Source: Gammaproteobacteria bacterium UBA4421
GTDB lineage: Bacteria; Pseudomonadota; Gammaproteobacteria; Pseudomonadales; Azotimanducaceae
Direction of reading: 5' to 3'
Length of the DNA stretch: 64,000 nucleotides
NCBI GenBank assembly: GCA_002389675.1
Contig: DGQF01000006.1
Span: 9,532 to 73,531 of the forward strand
The notes under the pieces were generated by a model, which saw nothing but the letters and a program-made list of their open reading frames with translations, was not told the DNA's origin and did no database searches. Positions within the stretch are counted from its first letter, which is position 1. Each line of letters opens with the position of its first letter. This document shows positions 42,427 through 56,253 of the stretch, piece after piece. A program made the position numbers and the translations under genes.

Positions 42427-43764
42427 ATGTCGATAGCGTCTGGTGATAACGGAGTTACTCCGGCTGAAGATATACGCTCGCCTATAGAGGCATTGGTAAC
42501 TCATGCATTGGTGTCATCACAGCCCAAACGGGTTTGGGTTGCCTTTAGTGGCGGCGTTGATTCGACCGCGCTCTTGCTGGCCTCTCAGGCGGTTATAGCC
42601 GAGTTACCCTTTGATGTGGAGCTAATTGCGCTGCATGTTAATCATAATTTGCAGCCAGCGGCTGCGAATTGGCAGCGCCAAGTCGAGCGCTTTTGCAGGG
42701 AAAAACAAATTCAGTGTTTGAGTGTTGCCGCGGATGTGGCGGTGGCTGGTAATTTAGAGGCCAATGCCCGTGAATCGCGCTATCAGTTATTTGCGAAATA
42801 CGTACAACAAACTGATGTGCTGTTGTTGGGGCATCACCAGTCAGACCAGATGGAAACCGTGCTTTACCGGTTATTTCAGGGCCGTGGGCTTTTGCCGATG
42901 CGGGCCAAAGGTCGCTTGGGAGAGGGCGGTTTTCGGCGGCCTCTGTTGCCGTTGCCGCGAGCTAAACTGATTGATTATGTGCGCGCACATGGCGCGACTT
43001 GGGTCGAAGATGGCAGCAACGCGGATGTTAAACTGGCACGTAACTTTCTAAGACATGAAATTTTACCGTTGCTGCAGAAGCGATGGCGGGACCTACATGG
43101 TGCGGTAGAGCGCGTGGTGTGGGTGCAAAGAGGCAGTGACCAAGCGTTGGCGCATGAAGTAGCTAAATATCCTGATCAGGTGGCCTTAACGGCGTTGCCT
43201 GAGTCTTTGGCTGCACGGTTGGCCTGGTTGCGGAGTTATCTCAATGCGCGGCATTTCTATACCGTGAGTGATCGAGCGCTGACCGAATTTTGCCGGCAGA
43301 TGACGCAAACGAGCTTGGCGCAATTGCACTGTGGTGAATCTGCATCCCTCTATGCGTACGCTGACCATCTGCACTTCGTCAAGGCATTTAATGATCCATC
43401 CGAGCCCACTGAATTGTTGCGCCTTGGTGAAAAACTAAGCTTGGACCACGGCGTTTTATCGTTAGAAGTTGCGGTCATGTCCTCGCCGCATACTTTTGTT
43501 TATTTGGGACCGATGCGGGTGGGTTTTCGGCGTGGAGGAGAGCGCTTAGGCGACCAGAGTGGTGCACGTTCTTTAAAGCAGATATTTAATACCGCAAAGG
43601 TGCCACCGTGGAATCGACCGTTTTATCCGTTGCTCTTTATTCGTGAAAAATTGGTTTGTGTGCCCGGTTTGGCCGCGGTAAATAGGCCCGCGCCGGATGA
43701 ATCGCAATTATGTGTCGCTCACTGGGCACCTTCAATAGAGCAAAAAACGGAAATAAGCGGGTAA
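42427..43764 (+). CDS. tilS: tRNA(Ile)-lysidine synthase TilS
   Basis: TilS converts C34 of the CAU-anticodon tRNA-Ile to lysidine so that it reads AUA. The PP-loop SGGVDSTALLLASQA is near residues 41-55, with LLGHHQSDQMETVLYRLFQG and the TilS-type LPLPRAKLIDYVRAHGATWV. The C-terminal substrate-binding and TilS_C domains are present. ATG at 42427 has GGGAGG upstream; the longer open frame runs into dnaE. 445 residues. Confidence 0.95.
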   Translation: MSIASGDNGVTPAEDIRSPIEALVTHALVSSQPKRVWVAFSGGVDSTALLLASQAVIAELPFDVELIALHVNHNLQPAAANWQRQVERFCREKQIQCLSVAADVAVAGNLEANARESRYQLFAKYVQQTDVLLLGHHQSDQMETVLYRLFQGRGLLPMRAKGRLGEGGFRRPLLPLPRAKLIDYVRAHGATWVEDGSNADVKLARNFLRHEILPLLQKRWRDLHGAVERVVWVQRGSDQALAHEVAKYPDQVALTALPESLAARLAWLRSYLNARHFYTVSDRALTEFCRQMTQTSLAQLHCGESASLYAYADHLHFVKAFNDPSEPTELLRLGEKLSLDHGVLSLEVAVMSSPHTFVYLGPMRVGFRRGGERLGDQSGARSLKQIFNTAKVPPWNRPFYPLLFIREKLVCVPGLAAVNRPAPDESQLCVAHWAPSIEQKTEISG

Positions 43765-43816
43765 TAAGTGTGTCTCAAGATTGAGCTTATAAGCCTCCTT
43801 TGTTAACCTACAACGC

Positions 43817-43845
43817 CATCTCGGTCAGGCCAATTTGGCCTGAGA
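43817..43845 (+). terminator. Inverted repeat between tilS and pyrG
   Basis: TCAGGCCA and TGGCCTGA (43825-43843) form an 8-bp perfect stem with a 3-base loop; outer bases ATCTC and GAGAT could extend it. There is no clear T-run after it, so it may be a weak terminator or the core of a leader structure for pyrG. Confidence 0.35.
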
Positions 43846-43890
43846 TTCTCTTCGCTGATTGTTTTATATACAGGCTTGTTGGCCCGTTGA

Positions 43891-45612
<1,722 letters not shown>

Positions 45613-45724
45613 TCTCACGGGTATGAGGTTTATGGCGAGCCGATCATGGTTTTGTTGCGCCATTGGGTTTTTTAACGCCAAACGGGGCCAAACGACGGCC
45701 ACGCTTCAAAAAGGATTTCAGTAA

Positions 45725-47874
<2,150 letters not shown>

Positions 47875-47879
47875 TCGCC

Positions 47880-48158
47880 GTGAAAGTGCTGGTATTAATG
47901 GTGTCGCTGATCTTGGTCTACTTGCAATATACCCTTTGGTTCGGGCCTTCAGGGCATTTCGCACAAGAGCGCCTGCGCGCTCAGCTGGCCCAGTATGAAG
48001 CAAAAGTAGAGGTGCTGGAGCAAGGGAATCGGATGCTCACGGCTGAAGTTCGAGCGCTCAAACGAGGCAATAGCGCTTTGGAAGCGCGCGCGCGTGAAGA
48101 TTTAGGCTTAATTAAATCCGATGAAGTGTTTTATCTGACGCCAGAAGGGCAACGGTAA
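47880..48158 (+). CDS. ftsB: Cell division protein FtsB
   Basis: FtsB is a bitopic divisome protein that forms a complex with FtsL and FtsQ. A single membrane segment (VLVLMVSLILVYLQYTLWF) is at residues 2-21, followed by a coiled coil (LRAQLAQYEAKVEVLEQGNR) and the family motif ALEARAREDLGLIKSDEVFY. The 92 residues are normal. The start is GTG at 47880. Here it is followed after 4 bp by truD, whereas ispD and ispF normally stand between them. Confidence 0.92.
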   Translation: MKVLVLMVSLILVYLQYTLWFGPSGHFAQERLRAQLAQYEAKVEVLEQGNRMLTAEVRALKRGNSALEARAREDLGLIKSDEVFYLTPEGQR

Positions 48159-48162
48159 TCCG

Positions 48163-49131
48163 GTGAACACTGCGCCAACTGCACATATCAAACAACAAAC
48201 CTCGCACTTTGAAGTTACCGAAGATCTGGGGATGGAATTCTCTGGTTCAGGCGAGCATGTGTATTTTTATGTCGAGAAAGAAAGTCTCAATACTGCTGAT
48301 GTGGCCAGCCAGTTAGCGCAGTCGTATGGGTTGCGGTTGCAGGATGTAGGTTACGCGGGGTTAAAAGATAAACATGCAGTCACGCGGCAGTGGTTCAGCG
48401 TGCCTGTTTCTGGTGACCGATGGCAACTTGATCATCCTGATGTGCGCTGTCTCGAGGTCCAGCGCCACAACAAGAAGCTCCGGCGTGGCGATCATCGAGG
48501 CAACAGATTCAAAATATGCCTCAGTAATTGCGCCCCGGATGTTCACTCGCTTGTGGCGAGCATGGCTGAGGGTTTCCCGAATTTTTTTGGCCCCCAGCGT
48601 GTCTCCTGTGCCAACGTCACCCGAGCCTTAGAATGGTTGGCAAACAGTGGATTAGGACCGCGCCCGGCTGGGGCGCAGCCGGCGAAGCCTGCCAGCGGTC
48701 GTCAACGAGGTCGCTCTGTTCGATCGAAGCGTCAGGGTTGGCATATGTCTGTGTTGCGCAGCCATTTGTTTAACGCGGTTTTGGAGCAGCGCAGGGTTGC
48801 CGGCAATCACGCACAGCTGATTGATGGCGATGTTGAGTGGGGAAATATGCCGACGGGGCCGTTGTGGGGGCGTGGACGTTCGGCCACCGCGGGTCTTGCG
48901 GCGGAGATAGAGCGGCACGCATTGGCATCCCACGCAGATACTTGCGCGGCGCTTGAGTTTGCGGGTGTTACGCAGGCCAGACGTCCGCTTATGGTTGTGC
49001 CGCAGGGGTTCGATGCGAGCCATGACGGGGACTGCGTCACGCTACAGTTCAGTTTGCCGCCGGGTGCGTACGCAACGGCTTTGCTTGCCGATAAATTGAA
49101 TATTCTCGACGACAGTAAAGCCAATGAGTAG
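48163..49131 (+). CDS. truD: tRNA pseudouridine synthase TruD
   Basis: TruD isomerises U13 in several tRNAs. The catalytic-Asp motif [18 protein letters not shown] is near residue 70, and later family blocks NFFGPQRVS and [13 protein letters not shown] are present. A basic Ala/Pro-rich insert (about residues 167-190) sits before the last block. 322 residues; GTG start at 48163. The surE gene usually found after truD is absent, and pcm overlaps the 3' end by 8 bp. Confidence 0.92.
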   Translation: MNTAPTAHIKQQTSHFEVTEDLGMEFSGSGEHVYFYVEKESLNTADVASQLAQSYGLRLQDVGYAGLKDKHAVTRQWFSVPVSGDRWQLDHPDVRCLEVQRHNKKLRRGDHRGNRFKICLSNCAPDVHSLVASMAEGFPNFFGPQRVSCANVTRALEWLANSGLGPRPAGAQPAKPASGRQRGRSVRSKRQGWHMSVLRSHLFNAVLEQRRVAGNHAQLIDGDVEWGNMPTGPLWGRGRSATAGLAAEIERHALASHADTCAALEFAGVTQARRPLMVVPQGFDASHDGDCVTLQFSLPPGAYATALLADKLNILDDSKANE

Positions 49132-49789
49132 ATTTGATTTGCGCGGTATTGGTATGACCTCTCAGCGAACTCGAGACCGGCTGGTTGTGCGGTTACGAGA
49201 GCGTGGGATAGAGAATGAACGTGTACTCGGTCAAGTTGCTTCAATCCCCAGGCATATATTTATTGATGAAGCGCTGGCGCATCGCGCGTATGAAGACACC
49301 TCGTTGCCCATCGGACACGGGCAAACAATTTCACAACCGTTCATTGTGGCCTTGATGACTCAATTATTGCTTGAGGTTAATCCCCTTCGAGTTTTAGAAA
49401 TAGGCACAGGCTGTGGGTATCAAACCGCCATCCTTGCTCAATTGTGTCGAAAGATATTTTCAATTGAGCGTATCGATGCGCTGCATCCGGGCGCGAAAGA
49501 GCGACTTAACGCTTTAGGATTGCGTAACGCGGTCACCAAAGTGGGTGATGGTTACGAGGGTTGGGCCGTGCATGCACCGTTCGACGGGATCATTGTGACC
49601 GCCGCGCCAACCGAGGTTCCCCCTGAGTTGCTCAATCAGTTGGCCGAGGGTGGACGGATGGTTGTGCCGGTGGGCATCGATGGGGTTCAGCAACTCAAAG
49701 TCATTGATCGAACGCCTGATGGGTTTGTCACCCATCTTCACGAGCAGGTGCGTTTCGTGCCGCTTGTCGCGGGTACGTCCGCGGAATAA
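49124..49789 (+). CDS. pcm: Protein-L-isoaspartate O-methyltransferase
   Basis: Pcm methylates abnormal L-isoaspartyl residues so that they can be repaired. Motifs are the SAM-binding [18 protein letters not shown] (about residues 90-107), [13 protein letters not shown] [16 protein letters not shown], and [19 protein letters not shown]. The 221 residues match. It lies in the truD-pcm-nlpD run conserved in gammaproteobacteria. Confidence 0.95.
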   Translation: MSRFDLRGIGMTSQRTRDRLVVRLRERGIENERVLGQVASIPRHIFIDEALAHRAYEDTSLPIGHGQTISQPFIVALMTQLLLEVNPLRVLEIGTGCGYQTAILAQLCRKIFSIERIDALHPGAKERLNALGLRNAVTKVGDGYEGWAVHAPFDGIIVTAAPTEVPPELLNQLAEGGRMVVPVGIDGVQQLKVIDRTPDGFVTHLHEQVRFVPLVAGTSAE

Positions 49790-50673
49790 TGCAGCCGCAA
49801 CGAAAAATTTCGGGTAAAGGCATATTTGGCCGGGGTATGCTCATGGGTCTTGCGGAGGTAGTGCCGGGTGTTTCTGGCGGTACTATGGCCTTTATCACCG
49901 GCATTTATGCTGAGTTGGTGACCACCATTGCAACCTTTGGGGTGCGTTCTTTGGTGCTCTTGCGTAATCCGCGTTTATTCTACAGCCACCATAATTTGTC
50001 TTTTTTATTGCTGCTTGGTGGGGGCATGGTAGTGGGTGTGGGCGTTTTTGCGCAGCTGATGCAATACCTGTTGAGTAGTTATCAACCCTTGGTATGGGCC
50101 TTTTTTAGTGGTGTGATCCTAATGTCTGCGGGAGTGATCGGGCGCCAGCTGCCTGCCAAGTTTCTTGTTATTTATACGCCGTTGGGGACTGTTTTGGGCG
50201 TGTCCTTGCTTTGGTTGCCTGCGGCAACCGGTGAGCCAGATGCATTGCACTTTTTTTTGGGGGGTGCGGTTGCCGTATGCGCTTGGCTTTTGCCAGCAAT
50301 CTCAGGTAGTTATGTGCTTTTGGCTCTGGGCTTGTATGCCCCTGTGATAGACGCACTTGCGGGCCTGAATTATGAGGTTTTAGTGAGCTTGGGTATGGGG
50401 TGCGTTGTTGGGCTGATGTTGTTTGCACGGCTCCTAGGTTGGCTGCTCAGGCGCTGCAGAGAGCCATTGCTGAGCTTGTTAATCGGTTTTATGCTGGGTT
50501 CACTGTTCAAATTATGGCCATGGCAGGATCCGCTACAGAGCGGCGGGTGGTCTGGGCTTCTGTGGCCTTCTGACTATCTTGCGGGAGAGGCTCACATTGG
50601 GGGTGCAATTGTCATGTGTTTGGCGGGTGCTTTTTTATTATGGCTTCTGACGCGGTTCACAAGCGCCAAATAA
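49789..50673 (+). CDS. DUF368 integral membrane protein
   Basis: This is a polytopic membrane protein with about eight hydrophobic segments. The N-terminal GMLMGLAEVVPGVSGGTMAF and the related AWLLPAISGSYVLLALGLY near the middle are typical of DUF368 (PopT/undecaprenyl phosphate flippase-like families have been proposed for DUF368). The 294 residues are normal. ATG at 49789 overlaps the pcm stop by one base. Its place before nlpD suits an envelope role, but the function is inferred only. Confidence 0.85.
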   Translation: MQPQRKISGKGIFGRGMLMGLAEVVPGVSGGTMAFITGIYAELVTTIATFGVRSLVLLRNPRLFYSHHNLSFLLLLGGGMVVGVGVFAQLMQYLLSSYQPLVWAFFSGVILMSAGVIGRQLPAKFLVIYTPLGTVLGVSLLWLPAATGEPDALHFFLGGAVAVCAWLLPAISGSYVLLALGLYAPVIDALAGLNYEVLVSLGMGCVVGLMLFARLLGWLLRRCREPLLSLLIGFMLGSLFKLWPWQDPLQSGGWSGLLWPSDYLAGEAHIGGAIVMCLAGAFLLWLLTRFTSAK

Positions 50674-50696
50674 TCCATTGGCTTTGGCCGTTATTT

Positions 50697-51470
50697 ATGC
50701 GGACGCATAAATGGCTTTATGGGGTAAGTGTGCTTGGCCTGTGTGGATGTTTGCAGGGGGGGCAACCTACCATTGCTGAGCGCTCAGCAACGCCGCAGCG
50801 GTCGGTCTATGTGGTTAATCCCGATGGCGTTCGCAGATATACGGTGGAAAAAGGAGATACCTTATACGCTATTGCATGGCGCTTTGAGCTTGACTATCGT
50901 GGGTTGGCGGCGGCTAATGCGATCGTCTCTCCTTACACCATCTACCCAGGTCAGTTGATCGACCTCACTGTCCAGCATTCATCTGCAGCACCGGCAGCAG
51001 GGTCGAAGCCCCGGCCGAAGCCAGGCAAACCCAGTCGAGTACCCCCCAAGTCTGCACCTTTACCCAGCGAAGAGTCTGTTGACTGGGTGTGGCCATTAAC
51101 TGATACGCCAAAGGTTTTATTCGGTGCCAAGGTGGCAGGCGGCGGTAGCAGCAAGGGCTTAGATTTTCACCTGACAAAAGGACGTCGAAGCAAAAATGTT
51201 CAGGCGACCGCGGCCGGTGACGTGGTGTATGCAGGCAGTGGCATTGGAGGATTTGAGCGGCTGATTATCATTAAGCACAGTGCCGATTTACTCAGTGCAT
51301 ATGGGTTCGACGGCACATTGCTGGCCAAAGAAGGCCAGCGGGTGCTGGCAGGGGCCCACATCGCTGCTATAAAAAACCGAGGTGCGGGCCATTCAGCGTT
51401 ACATTTCGAGTTGCGCAAGAAGGGCAAACCAATTGATCCGGTTCCCGTTTTGGGCAAGTTACCGAGCTAG
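50697..51470 (+). CDS. nlpD: NlpD-like lipoprotein with LysM and M23 domains
   Basis: NlpD is an outer-membrane lipoprotein that activates the amidase AmiC during cell separation. From ATG 50697 the product begins with a lipoprotein signal (LYGVSVLGLCGC). A LysM domain follows (RYTVEKGDTLYAIAWRFELD), then a Pro/Lys-rich linker and a degenerate M23 (LytM) domain ending ALHFELRKKGKPIDP. A longer open frame to 50616 overlaps the preceding gene. 257 residues. The usual downstream rpoS is missing. Confidence 0.9.
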   Translation: MRTHKWLYGVSVLGLCGCLQGGQPTIAERSATPQRSVYVVNPDGVRRYTVEKGDTLYAIAWRFELDYRGLAAANAIVSPYTIYPGQLIDLTVQHSSAAPAAGSKPRPKPGKPSRVPPKSAPLPSEESVDWVWPLTDTPKVLFGAKVAGGGSSKGLDFHLTKGRRSKNVQATAAGDVVYAGSGIGGFERLIIIKHSADLLSAYGFDGTLLAKEGQRVLAGAHIAAIKNRGAGHSALHFELRKKGKPIDPVPVLGKLPS

Positions 51471-51493
51471 CGGGGCGAGTCAACTCCGCCGAA

Positions 51494-51817
51494 CTAGTGC
51501 TCGAGGAGTTCCAGCTTATTCGGTTTGCCGTCCCAGTCTTCGGCATCGGCAGGCGCGTCCTGCTTCTCGGTAATGTTCGGCCACGTTTCGGCTAATTCGG
51601 CGTTCAGTTCAAGAAAGGACTGTTGTTCTTCAGGTAGTTCGTCTTCAGAAAAAATAGCCTCTGCCGGACATTCCGGTTCACAAAGTGCGCAGTCGATGCA
51701 CTCGTCCGGATGGATAACCAGCATATTGGGACCTTCGTAAAAACAGTCTACCGGGCACACTTCAACGCAATCTGTGTGCTTACACTTAATACAATTTTCT
51801 CCAACAACAAAAGTCAT
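51494..51817 (-). CDS. fdxA: Ferredoxin FdxA, 7Fe-8S type
   Basis: FdxA is a small electron carrier with one 3Fe-4S and one 4Fe-4S cluster. The first cysteine set is [18 protein letters not shown] and the second is [17 protein letters not shown]. The 107-residue length and the C-terminal extension after the second cluster match the Azotobacter ferredoxin I type. It is convergent with nlpD; only 23 bp lie between, where rpoS usually stands. Confidence 0.95.
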   Translation of the reverse strand: MTFVVGENCIKCKHTDCVEVCPVDCFYEGPNMLVIHPDECIDCALCEPECPAEAIFSEDELPEEQQSFLELNAELAETWPNITEKQDAPADAEDWDGKPNKLELLEH

Positions 51818-51901
51818 GGCGATCTACACGTCCTAGAAAAGTGGGTTATTCTAGCGAATGCGTCGGCCCTGTCGATACCCAATTGCTGATGATTATCGTT
51901 C

Positions 51902-54514
51902 CTACGGGTGTAATTTTGCTTGTATCTCGTAGATTAGCGTCAGCGCTTGCTTTGGACTGAGTTCATCGGCGTTAAGTTGCTCTAGTTGCTCCAGCACCAA
52001 TTCTTCTTCTTGCGTTTTTCCAGACACCGGTGTGGCCAAGCGAAATAGATCAGGCTGTAACGGGTCGGTGTTGCCTTGCTCAAATCCAGCCAGTTTTTCG
52101 CGGGCTTTTTGAAGGACGCTGCGCGGGACACCGGCAAGTTTAGCGACCTGTATACCGTAGCTTTGACTGGCCGGCCCAGGGTCAACGCTGTACAGAAAGA
52201 TGATATCCCCTTGATGCTCGGTTGCGCTCATGTGGACGTTCCCTACGTTGGGTAACTGCGCTGGCAAACTGGTCAATTCAAAGTAATGCGTCGCAAACAA
52301 AGTCAGGGCGTTGGTTTTAATCGCGAGATGTTCGGCAACCGCCCAAGCCAGTGCCAAGCCGTCGTAAGTGCTTGTTCCTCGTCCTATTTCATCCAAGAGC
52401 ACTAGGCTGTGAGGTGTGGCGTTATGCAGAATGTGCGCCGTTTCGGTCATTTCGACCATAAACGTGGAGCGTCCCCCGGCGAGGTCGTCGGCTGCGCCGA
52501 TTCTCGTAAAAATTCTATCTAGCGGGCCGATGCGCGCGGTTTTAGCGGGAATGTAGCTGCCACAATAGGCCAATAGGCAAATCAGTGCTGTTTGCCGCAT
52601 GAAGGTAGATTTGCCGCCCATGTTGGGACCTGTGAGAATCAGCATTTGTGGAAGCGCGCTGTTCTCTTCCTGCTGCGGTTTTTGGTGTTCGAGCGTTTGC
52701 CCTCCCAGTTTCAGTGTGTTGCCAATAAAGGGGTTGGGACTGGCAGCTTTTACAACGGGATGCCAGCCTTCATCGATAAAAATGCCTGGCGCATCTTGGA
52801 ACTCGGGTGGGGCGAAGTCTAGCGTTTCTGCCCTTTCGGCAAAACAAGCCAAGACATCAGTTTGAGCAATCGCTTCGCAGGCTTGGCGCAGATCCGCGTA
52901 ATGTTCAAAGACGTCCGCGACCAGCTCGTCATAAAGGCGTTTCTCCAGTTGCAGGGCCCGGCTTTGAGCACTTAGCGCCTCTTCCTCAAACTGTTTGAGT
53001 TCTTCGGTGATATAGCGCTCTGCATTTTTTAGAGTTTGTCTGCGGATATAATCTGCAGGGATATCGCCGTGGTTGGCTTTACTGGTTTCAATGTAATAAC
53101 CGTGGACACGGTTGAAACCTACCTTTAACGTTGAAATTTGGGTGCGGTTGCGTTCCTTTAGTTCCAGTTCAGCCAACCACGCAGCGGAGTTTTGGGTGAG
53201 TTGATTTAATTTGTCTAATGCGTCACTGAAACCCGCAGCAATGAATCCGCCGTCTCTAATGGTTGCCGGTGGTGCTTCGATAAGTGCTGCGTCTAGTAAT
53301 GTTTGTAGCGGGGTAAAATTTGGAAGTTTGTCTGCCAGTTGGCGCTGAAGAGAGACATCCAACTGATTGGCCTGCTCGCGTACGGCGGGAATACGGGTCA
53401 AAGCGTTTCGTAATCGGTCCAAATCTCTAGGGCTGGCGGATCCCAGCGCGATCCGGGTAAGAATCCGCTCAAGGTCTCCAATGCCTTTTAATAGTGTTTG
53501 TAGATGTCCCGTGCAGCGTTGACCAATAGAGGCGGTCACCCAAGCCTGGCGGGCCTCCACGATATCTTTGTTGCGGCTGGGTTCGTTCAGCCATCGCCTA
53601 AGTAGGCGCCCCCCCATGGGTGTTTGGGTGGTGTTCATCAGCGCATATAGCGTGAGGTCTTGGGCGCCATTGACGCGCTGATCGATCTCGAGATTACGTC
53701 TGGACTGGGCGTCTAGAATCAATTGCTGAGATTGCGAAAGATGTCTGATTTTTTGGATGAATTTGAGGTCTTGGCACTGAGTTTGTTTGGCGTAGGTCAA
53801 CACCGCACAGGTGGCTCCTAAGAGCGGGCTGTCGAGCCTTATGCCTGTCACGTCGACTACGTTGTGCCCAAAATGGGTATTGAGCTGGCGTAGGGCTGCG
53901 TTGTTGTCAAATTGACTGCGCTGTAGACGGCGTGTGCTCGCCTTAAAGGTGACCTTGAGGTCGATATTTTCCTGCAGGAGAATTTCTGTCGGGCGCACTT
54001 GATGTAAAAAGTCGTCTAGCGCGGATTGATCGGCAATCTCCATGACTTCAATATGACTGTTGGATAGATCCATAAAGGCGATACCGAAGACGGAGCCCTG
54101 TGGCTTGATCGCCATGAGCACGCTCGCATGGAGGCCTTCGAGCAGGTTGTCATCGGTTAACGTGCCGGGTGTGATAATTCGCTGTACTTGGCGCGCGACG
54201 GGGCCTTTTGATGTGGCCGGGTCACCCACCTGTTCGACAATGGCGACAGAACGGCCTTGTTTGACCAAGCGCGCCAGGTAGCTGTCTACTGCGTGAAAAG
54301 GCACGCCGCACATGGCGATCGGCTCGCCACTACTGTGGCCGCGAGCCGTTAGGGTAATATCCAATAGCGCTGCAGCGACTTTGGCGTCTTCAAAGAAGAG
54401 CTCGTAAAAGTCTCCCATACGGTAGAACAGCAGTTCATCAGGATGCTCTGCTTTGATCCCGAGATACTGTTGCATCATCGGGGTGTGCTGACTTGTATCG
54501 GGCGATGAGGTCAT
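51902..54514 (-). CDS. mutS: DNA mismatch repair protein MutS
   Basis: MutS recognises mismatches and recruits MutL. The mismatch-binding FxE region is [16 protein letters not shown] near residue 30, and the Walker [16 protein letters not shown] is near residue 625. Further motifs are [20 protein letters not shown] and [13 protein letters not shown]-terminal dimerisation tail is present. ATG at 54514 ([18 protein letters not shown]) is preferred over GTG at 54547, because AAGG lies upstream. About 870 residues. Confidence 0.97.
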   Translation of the reverse strand: MTSSPDTSQHTPMMQQYLGIKAEHPDELLFYRMGDFYELFFEDAKVAAALLDITLTARGHSSGEPIAMCGVPFHAVDSYLARLVKQGRSVAIVEQVGDPATSKGPVARQVQRIITPGTLTDDNLLEGLHASVLMAIKPQGSVFGIAFMDLSNSHIEVMEIADQSALDDFLHQVRPTEILLQENIDLKVTFKASTRRLQRSQFDNNAALRQLNTHFGHNVVDVTGIRLDSPLLGATCAVLTYAKQTQCQDLKFIQKIRHLSQSQQLILDAQSRRNLEIDQRVNGAQDLTLYALMNTTQTPMGGRLLRRWLNEPSRNKDIVEARQAWVTASIGQRCTGHLQTLLKGIGDLERILTRIALGSASPRDLDRLRNALTRIPAVREQANQLDVSLQRQLADKLPNFTPLQTLLDAALIEAPPATIRDGGFIAAGFSDALDKLNQLTQNSAAWLAELELKERNRTQISTLKVGFNRVHGYYIETSKANHGDIPADYIRRQTLKNAERYITEELKQFEEEALSAQSRALQLEKRLYDELVADVFEHYADLRQACEAIAQTDVLACFAERAETLDFAPPEFQDAPGIFIDEGWHPVVKAASPNPFIGNTLKLGGQTLEHQKPQQEENSALPQMLILTGPNMGGKSTFMRQTALICLLAYCGSYIPAKTARIGPLDRIFTRIGAADDLAGGRSTFMVEMTETAHILHNATPHSLVLLDEIGRGTSTYDGLALAWAVAEHLAIKTNALTLFATHYFELTSLPAQLPNVGNVHMSATEHQGDIIFLYSVDPGPASQSYGIQVAKLAGVPRSVLQKAREKLAGFEQGNTDPLQPDLFRLATPVSGKTQEEELVLEQLEQLNADELSPKQALTLIYEIQAKLHP

Positions 54515-55019
54515 GCCGTTTTGCCTTAAAATTCCGTTGTTCTCCACGGTTTTCCAGTGCTACCCAGATCATCGTGATAAATCGGCTTGCGCCACACTAT
54601 CGCGCAAAATTAATTTTTAGTGCAACGCAAGGTGTAACCAAGCATTTTTGGTTGCACAAAATGAAGCCACCTGCCCAGCCTTCGCTGACGTTAAAGTTGT
54701 TCAACCAATGAGCATTGGCTTTACCTTTTTCCGATGCAGGGGACTGCAGGGGGCTAAGGGTAACCCGAACCAGCAAAGGTAGGCGATGGTTCTATCACCA
54801 CAGAGTGAAAAACAACCACTGCTAAATTGTTTGCAATTCCCGCGGCGCATCGGTAACGCACAGACGCAGCATCCTAATTTTGCTGCGCGGCGCAATTATA
54901 CGGTCAATCTGAGGCTAGAGGCGAGAACCGAGCGTGACTTGTAGCATCTGCTTGTGAGTGTTTTGCTGAAAAATCTACAAGTTTTTCGCGTCGTTTGGGA
55001 TTGGCTACTTGCAAACCTT
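54515..55019. other. mutS-recA intergenic region, about 500 bp, no gene seen
   Basis: No protein-coding frame longer than about 70 codons has family support here, and cinA, often found before recA, is absent. Two hairpins are visible: one at 54632-54656 (GTGTAACCAA paired with TTGGTTGCAC, one G-U), and one at 54865-54887 (CGCAGCA/TGCTGCG). A 9-bp direct repeat cgcggcgca occurs at 54841-54849 and 54886-54894. The divergent promoters of mutS and recA must lie here. Confidence 0.6.
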
Positions 55020-55039
55020 TACTGAATGAATATACAGTA
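55009..55039 (+). promoter_or_regulatory. recA: recA promoter with LexA (SOS) box
   Basis: The palindrome TACTGAATGAATATACAGTA at 55020-55039 has the gammaproteobacterial LexA pattern CTG-N10-CAG. It overlaps a sigma-70 promoter with -35 TTGCAA (55009-55014) and -10 TATACA (55031-55036), spacer 16. A ribosome-binding site TAAGGA precedes the recA ATG. The placement implies repression by LexA and induction by DNA damage. Confidence 0.88.
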
Positions 55040-55069
55040 CTCTTATGCCGTTAACGTAAGGATTTTTCC

Positions 55070-56209
55070 ATGGCTCAGGACGCAGGCCGTACACGTGCCG
55101 AACTCGACAAAAAAGGTGCACCATCCGGTGCTCGGGGTGCTCAGAACAAACCTGAGAAGCCTTCAGCTAAAAACCCGGAAAAAGACCGGGCGCTCAATGC
55201 TGCGTTGGCGCAGATTGAACGACAATTTGGCAAGGGTTCACTCATGCGGTTGGGGGACCAAGAACATGTAGTTATCCCCTCAGTGTCGACGGGTTCGCTT
55301 GGGTTGGATATCGCGTTGGGCATAGGCGGTTTGCCCCGCGGCCGTGTTGTCGAAATTTACGGGCCTGAGTCTTCGGGCAAAACGACGCTGACCCTGCAAG
55401 TCATTGCAGAGGCCCAGAAAGCGGGCGGAACTTGCGCCTTTATTGATGCTGAACATGCCCTAGACCCGCTGTATGCGGAAAATCTTGGCGTGGACACCGA
55501 TAATTTATTGGTTTCTCAGCCAGACACTGGAGAGCAGGCGCTTGAAATATGCGACATGCTGGTGCGCTCAAATGCTGTAGATGTGATTGTGGTCGATTCT
55601 GTTGCGGCGCTAACGCCCAAAGCTGAGATAGAAGGCGACATGGGAGACTCTCACGTGGGACTCCAGGCTCGATTAATGAGTCAGGCGCTGCGCAAGATGA
55701 CGGGAATTATCAAGCAGTCGAATACTATGGTGCTGTTTATCAACCAAATCCGGATGAAAATCGGTGTTATGTTTGGCTCCCCTGAGACAACAACTGGGGG
55801 TAACGCGCTGAAGTTTTACTCCTCTGTGCGATTGGATATTCGCCGCATTGGTGCTGTGAAAGACGGCGACGAAATAGTCGGCAATGAAACCCGCGTGAAG
55901 GTGGTTAAAAACAAAGTAGCGCCTCCGTTTCGCCAAACGGAATTTCAGATTATGTACGGTAAGGGGATTCACCGGACCGGGGAGATTCTCGAGCTTGGCG
56001 TAAAAGAGGGCATTGTTGAAAAATCAGGCGCTTGGTATGCCTACAAATCCGACCGCATAGGGCAGGGTCGCAAGAATGCCGCGGATTTTTTGGATCAACA
56101 CCCTGAAATGCGAGAAGAAATAGACCAAACGATTAGAGCGGCGCTCATGCCCGCACTTGATGCGCCGCGAGCCAGCGATGCAGAAAGTGCAGAAGGTGCT
56201 CCATTTTAG
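55070..56209 (+). CDS. recA: Recombinase RecA
   Basis: RecA forms filaments on single-stranded DNA, drives strand exchange and triggers LexA self-cleavage. The Walker [11 protein letters not shown] is at about residues 98-107 instead of 66-75. Compared with E. coli RecA there are about 31 extra residues at the N-terminus, rich in Lys, Ala, Arg and Pro, before the conserved [18 protein letters not shown]. The usual core motifs [14 protein letters not shown] and [12 protein letters not shown] are intact. No later start codon fits the family, and the ATG has a good ribosome-binding site, so the extension seems genuine. 379 residues. Confidence 0.98.
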   Translation: MAQDAGRTRAELDKKGAPSGARGAQNKPEKPSAKNPEKDRALNAALAQIERQFGKGSLMRLGDQEHVVIPSVSTGSLGLDIALGIGGLPRGRVVEIYGPESSGKTTLTLQVIAEAQKAGGTCAFIDAEHALDPLYAENLGVDTDNLLVSQPDTGEQALEICDMLVRSNAVDVIVVDSVAALTPKAEIEGDMGDSHVGLQARLMSQALRKMTGIIKQSNTMVLFINQIRMKIGVMFGSPETTTGGNALKFYSSVRLDIRRIGAVKDGDEIVGNETRVKVVKNKVAPPFRQTEFQIMYGKGIHRTGEILELGVKEGIVEKSGAWYAYKSDRIGQGRKNAADFLDQHPEMREEIDQTIRAALMPALDAPRASDAESAEGAPF

Positions 56210-56253
56210 CAATGAGGGGCCTTGACGAGAACCCGAGAAGCGCAGGATAAGTT

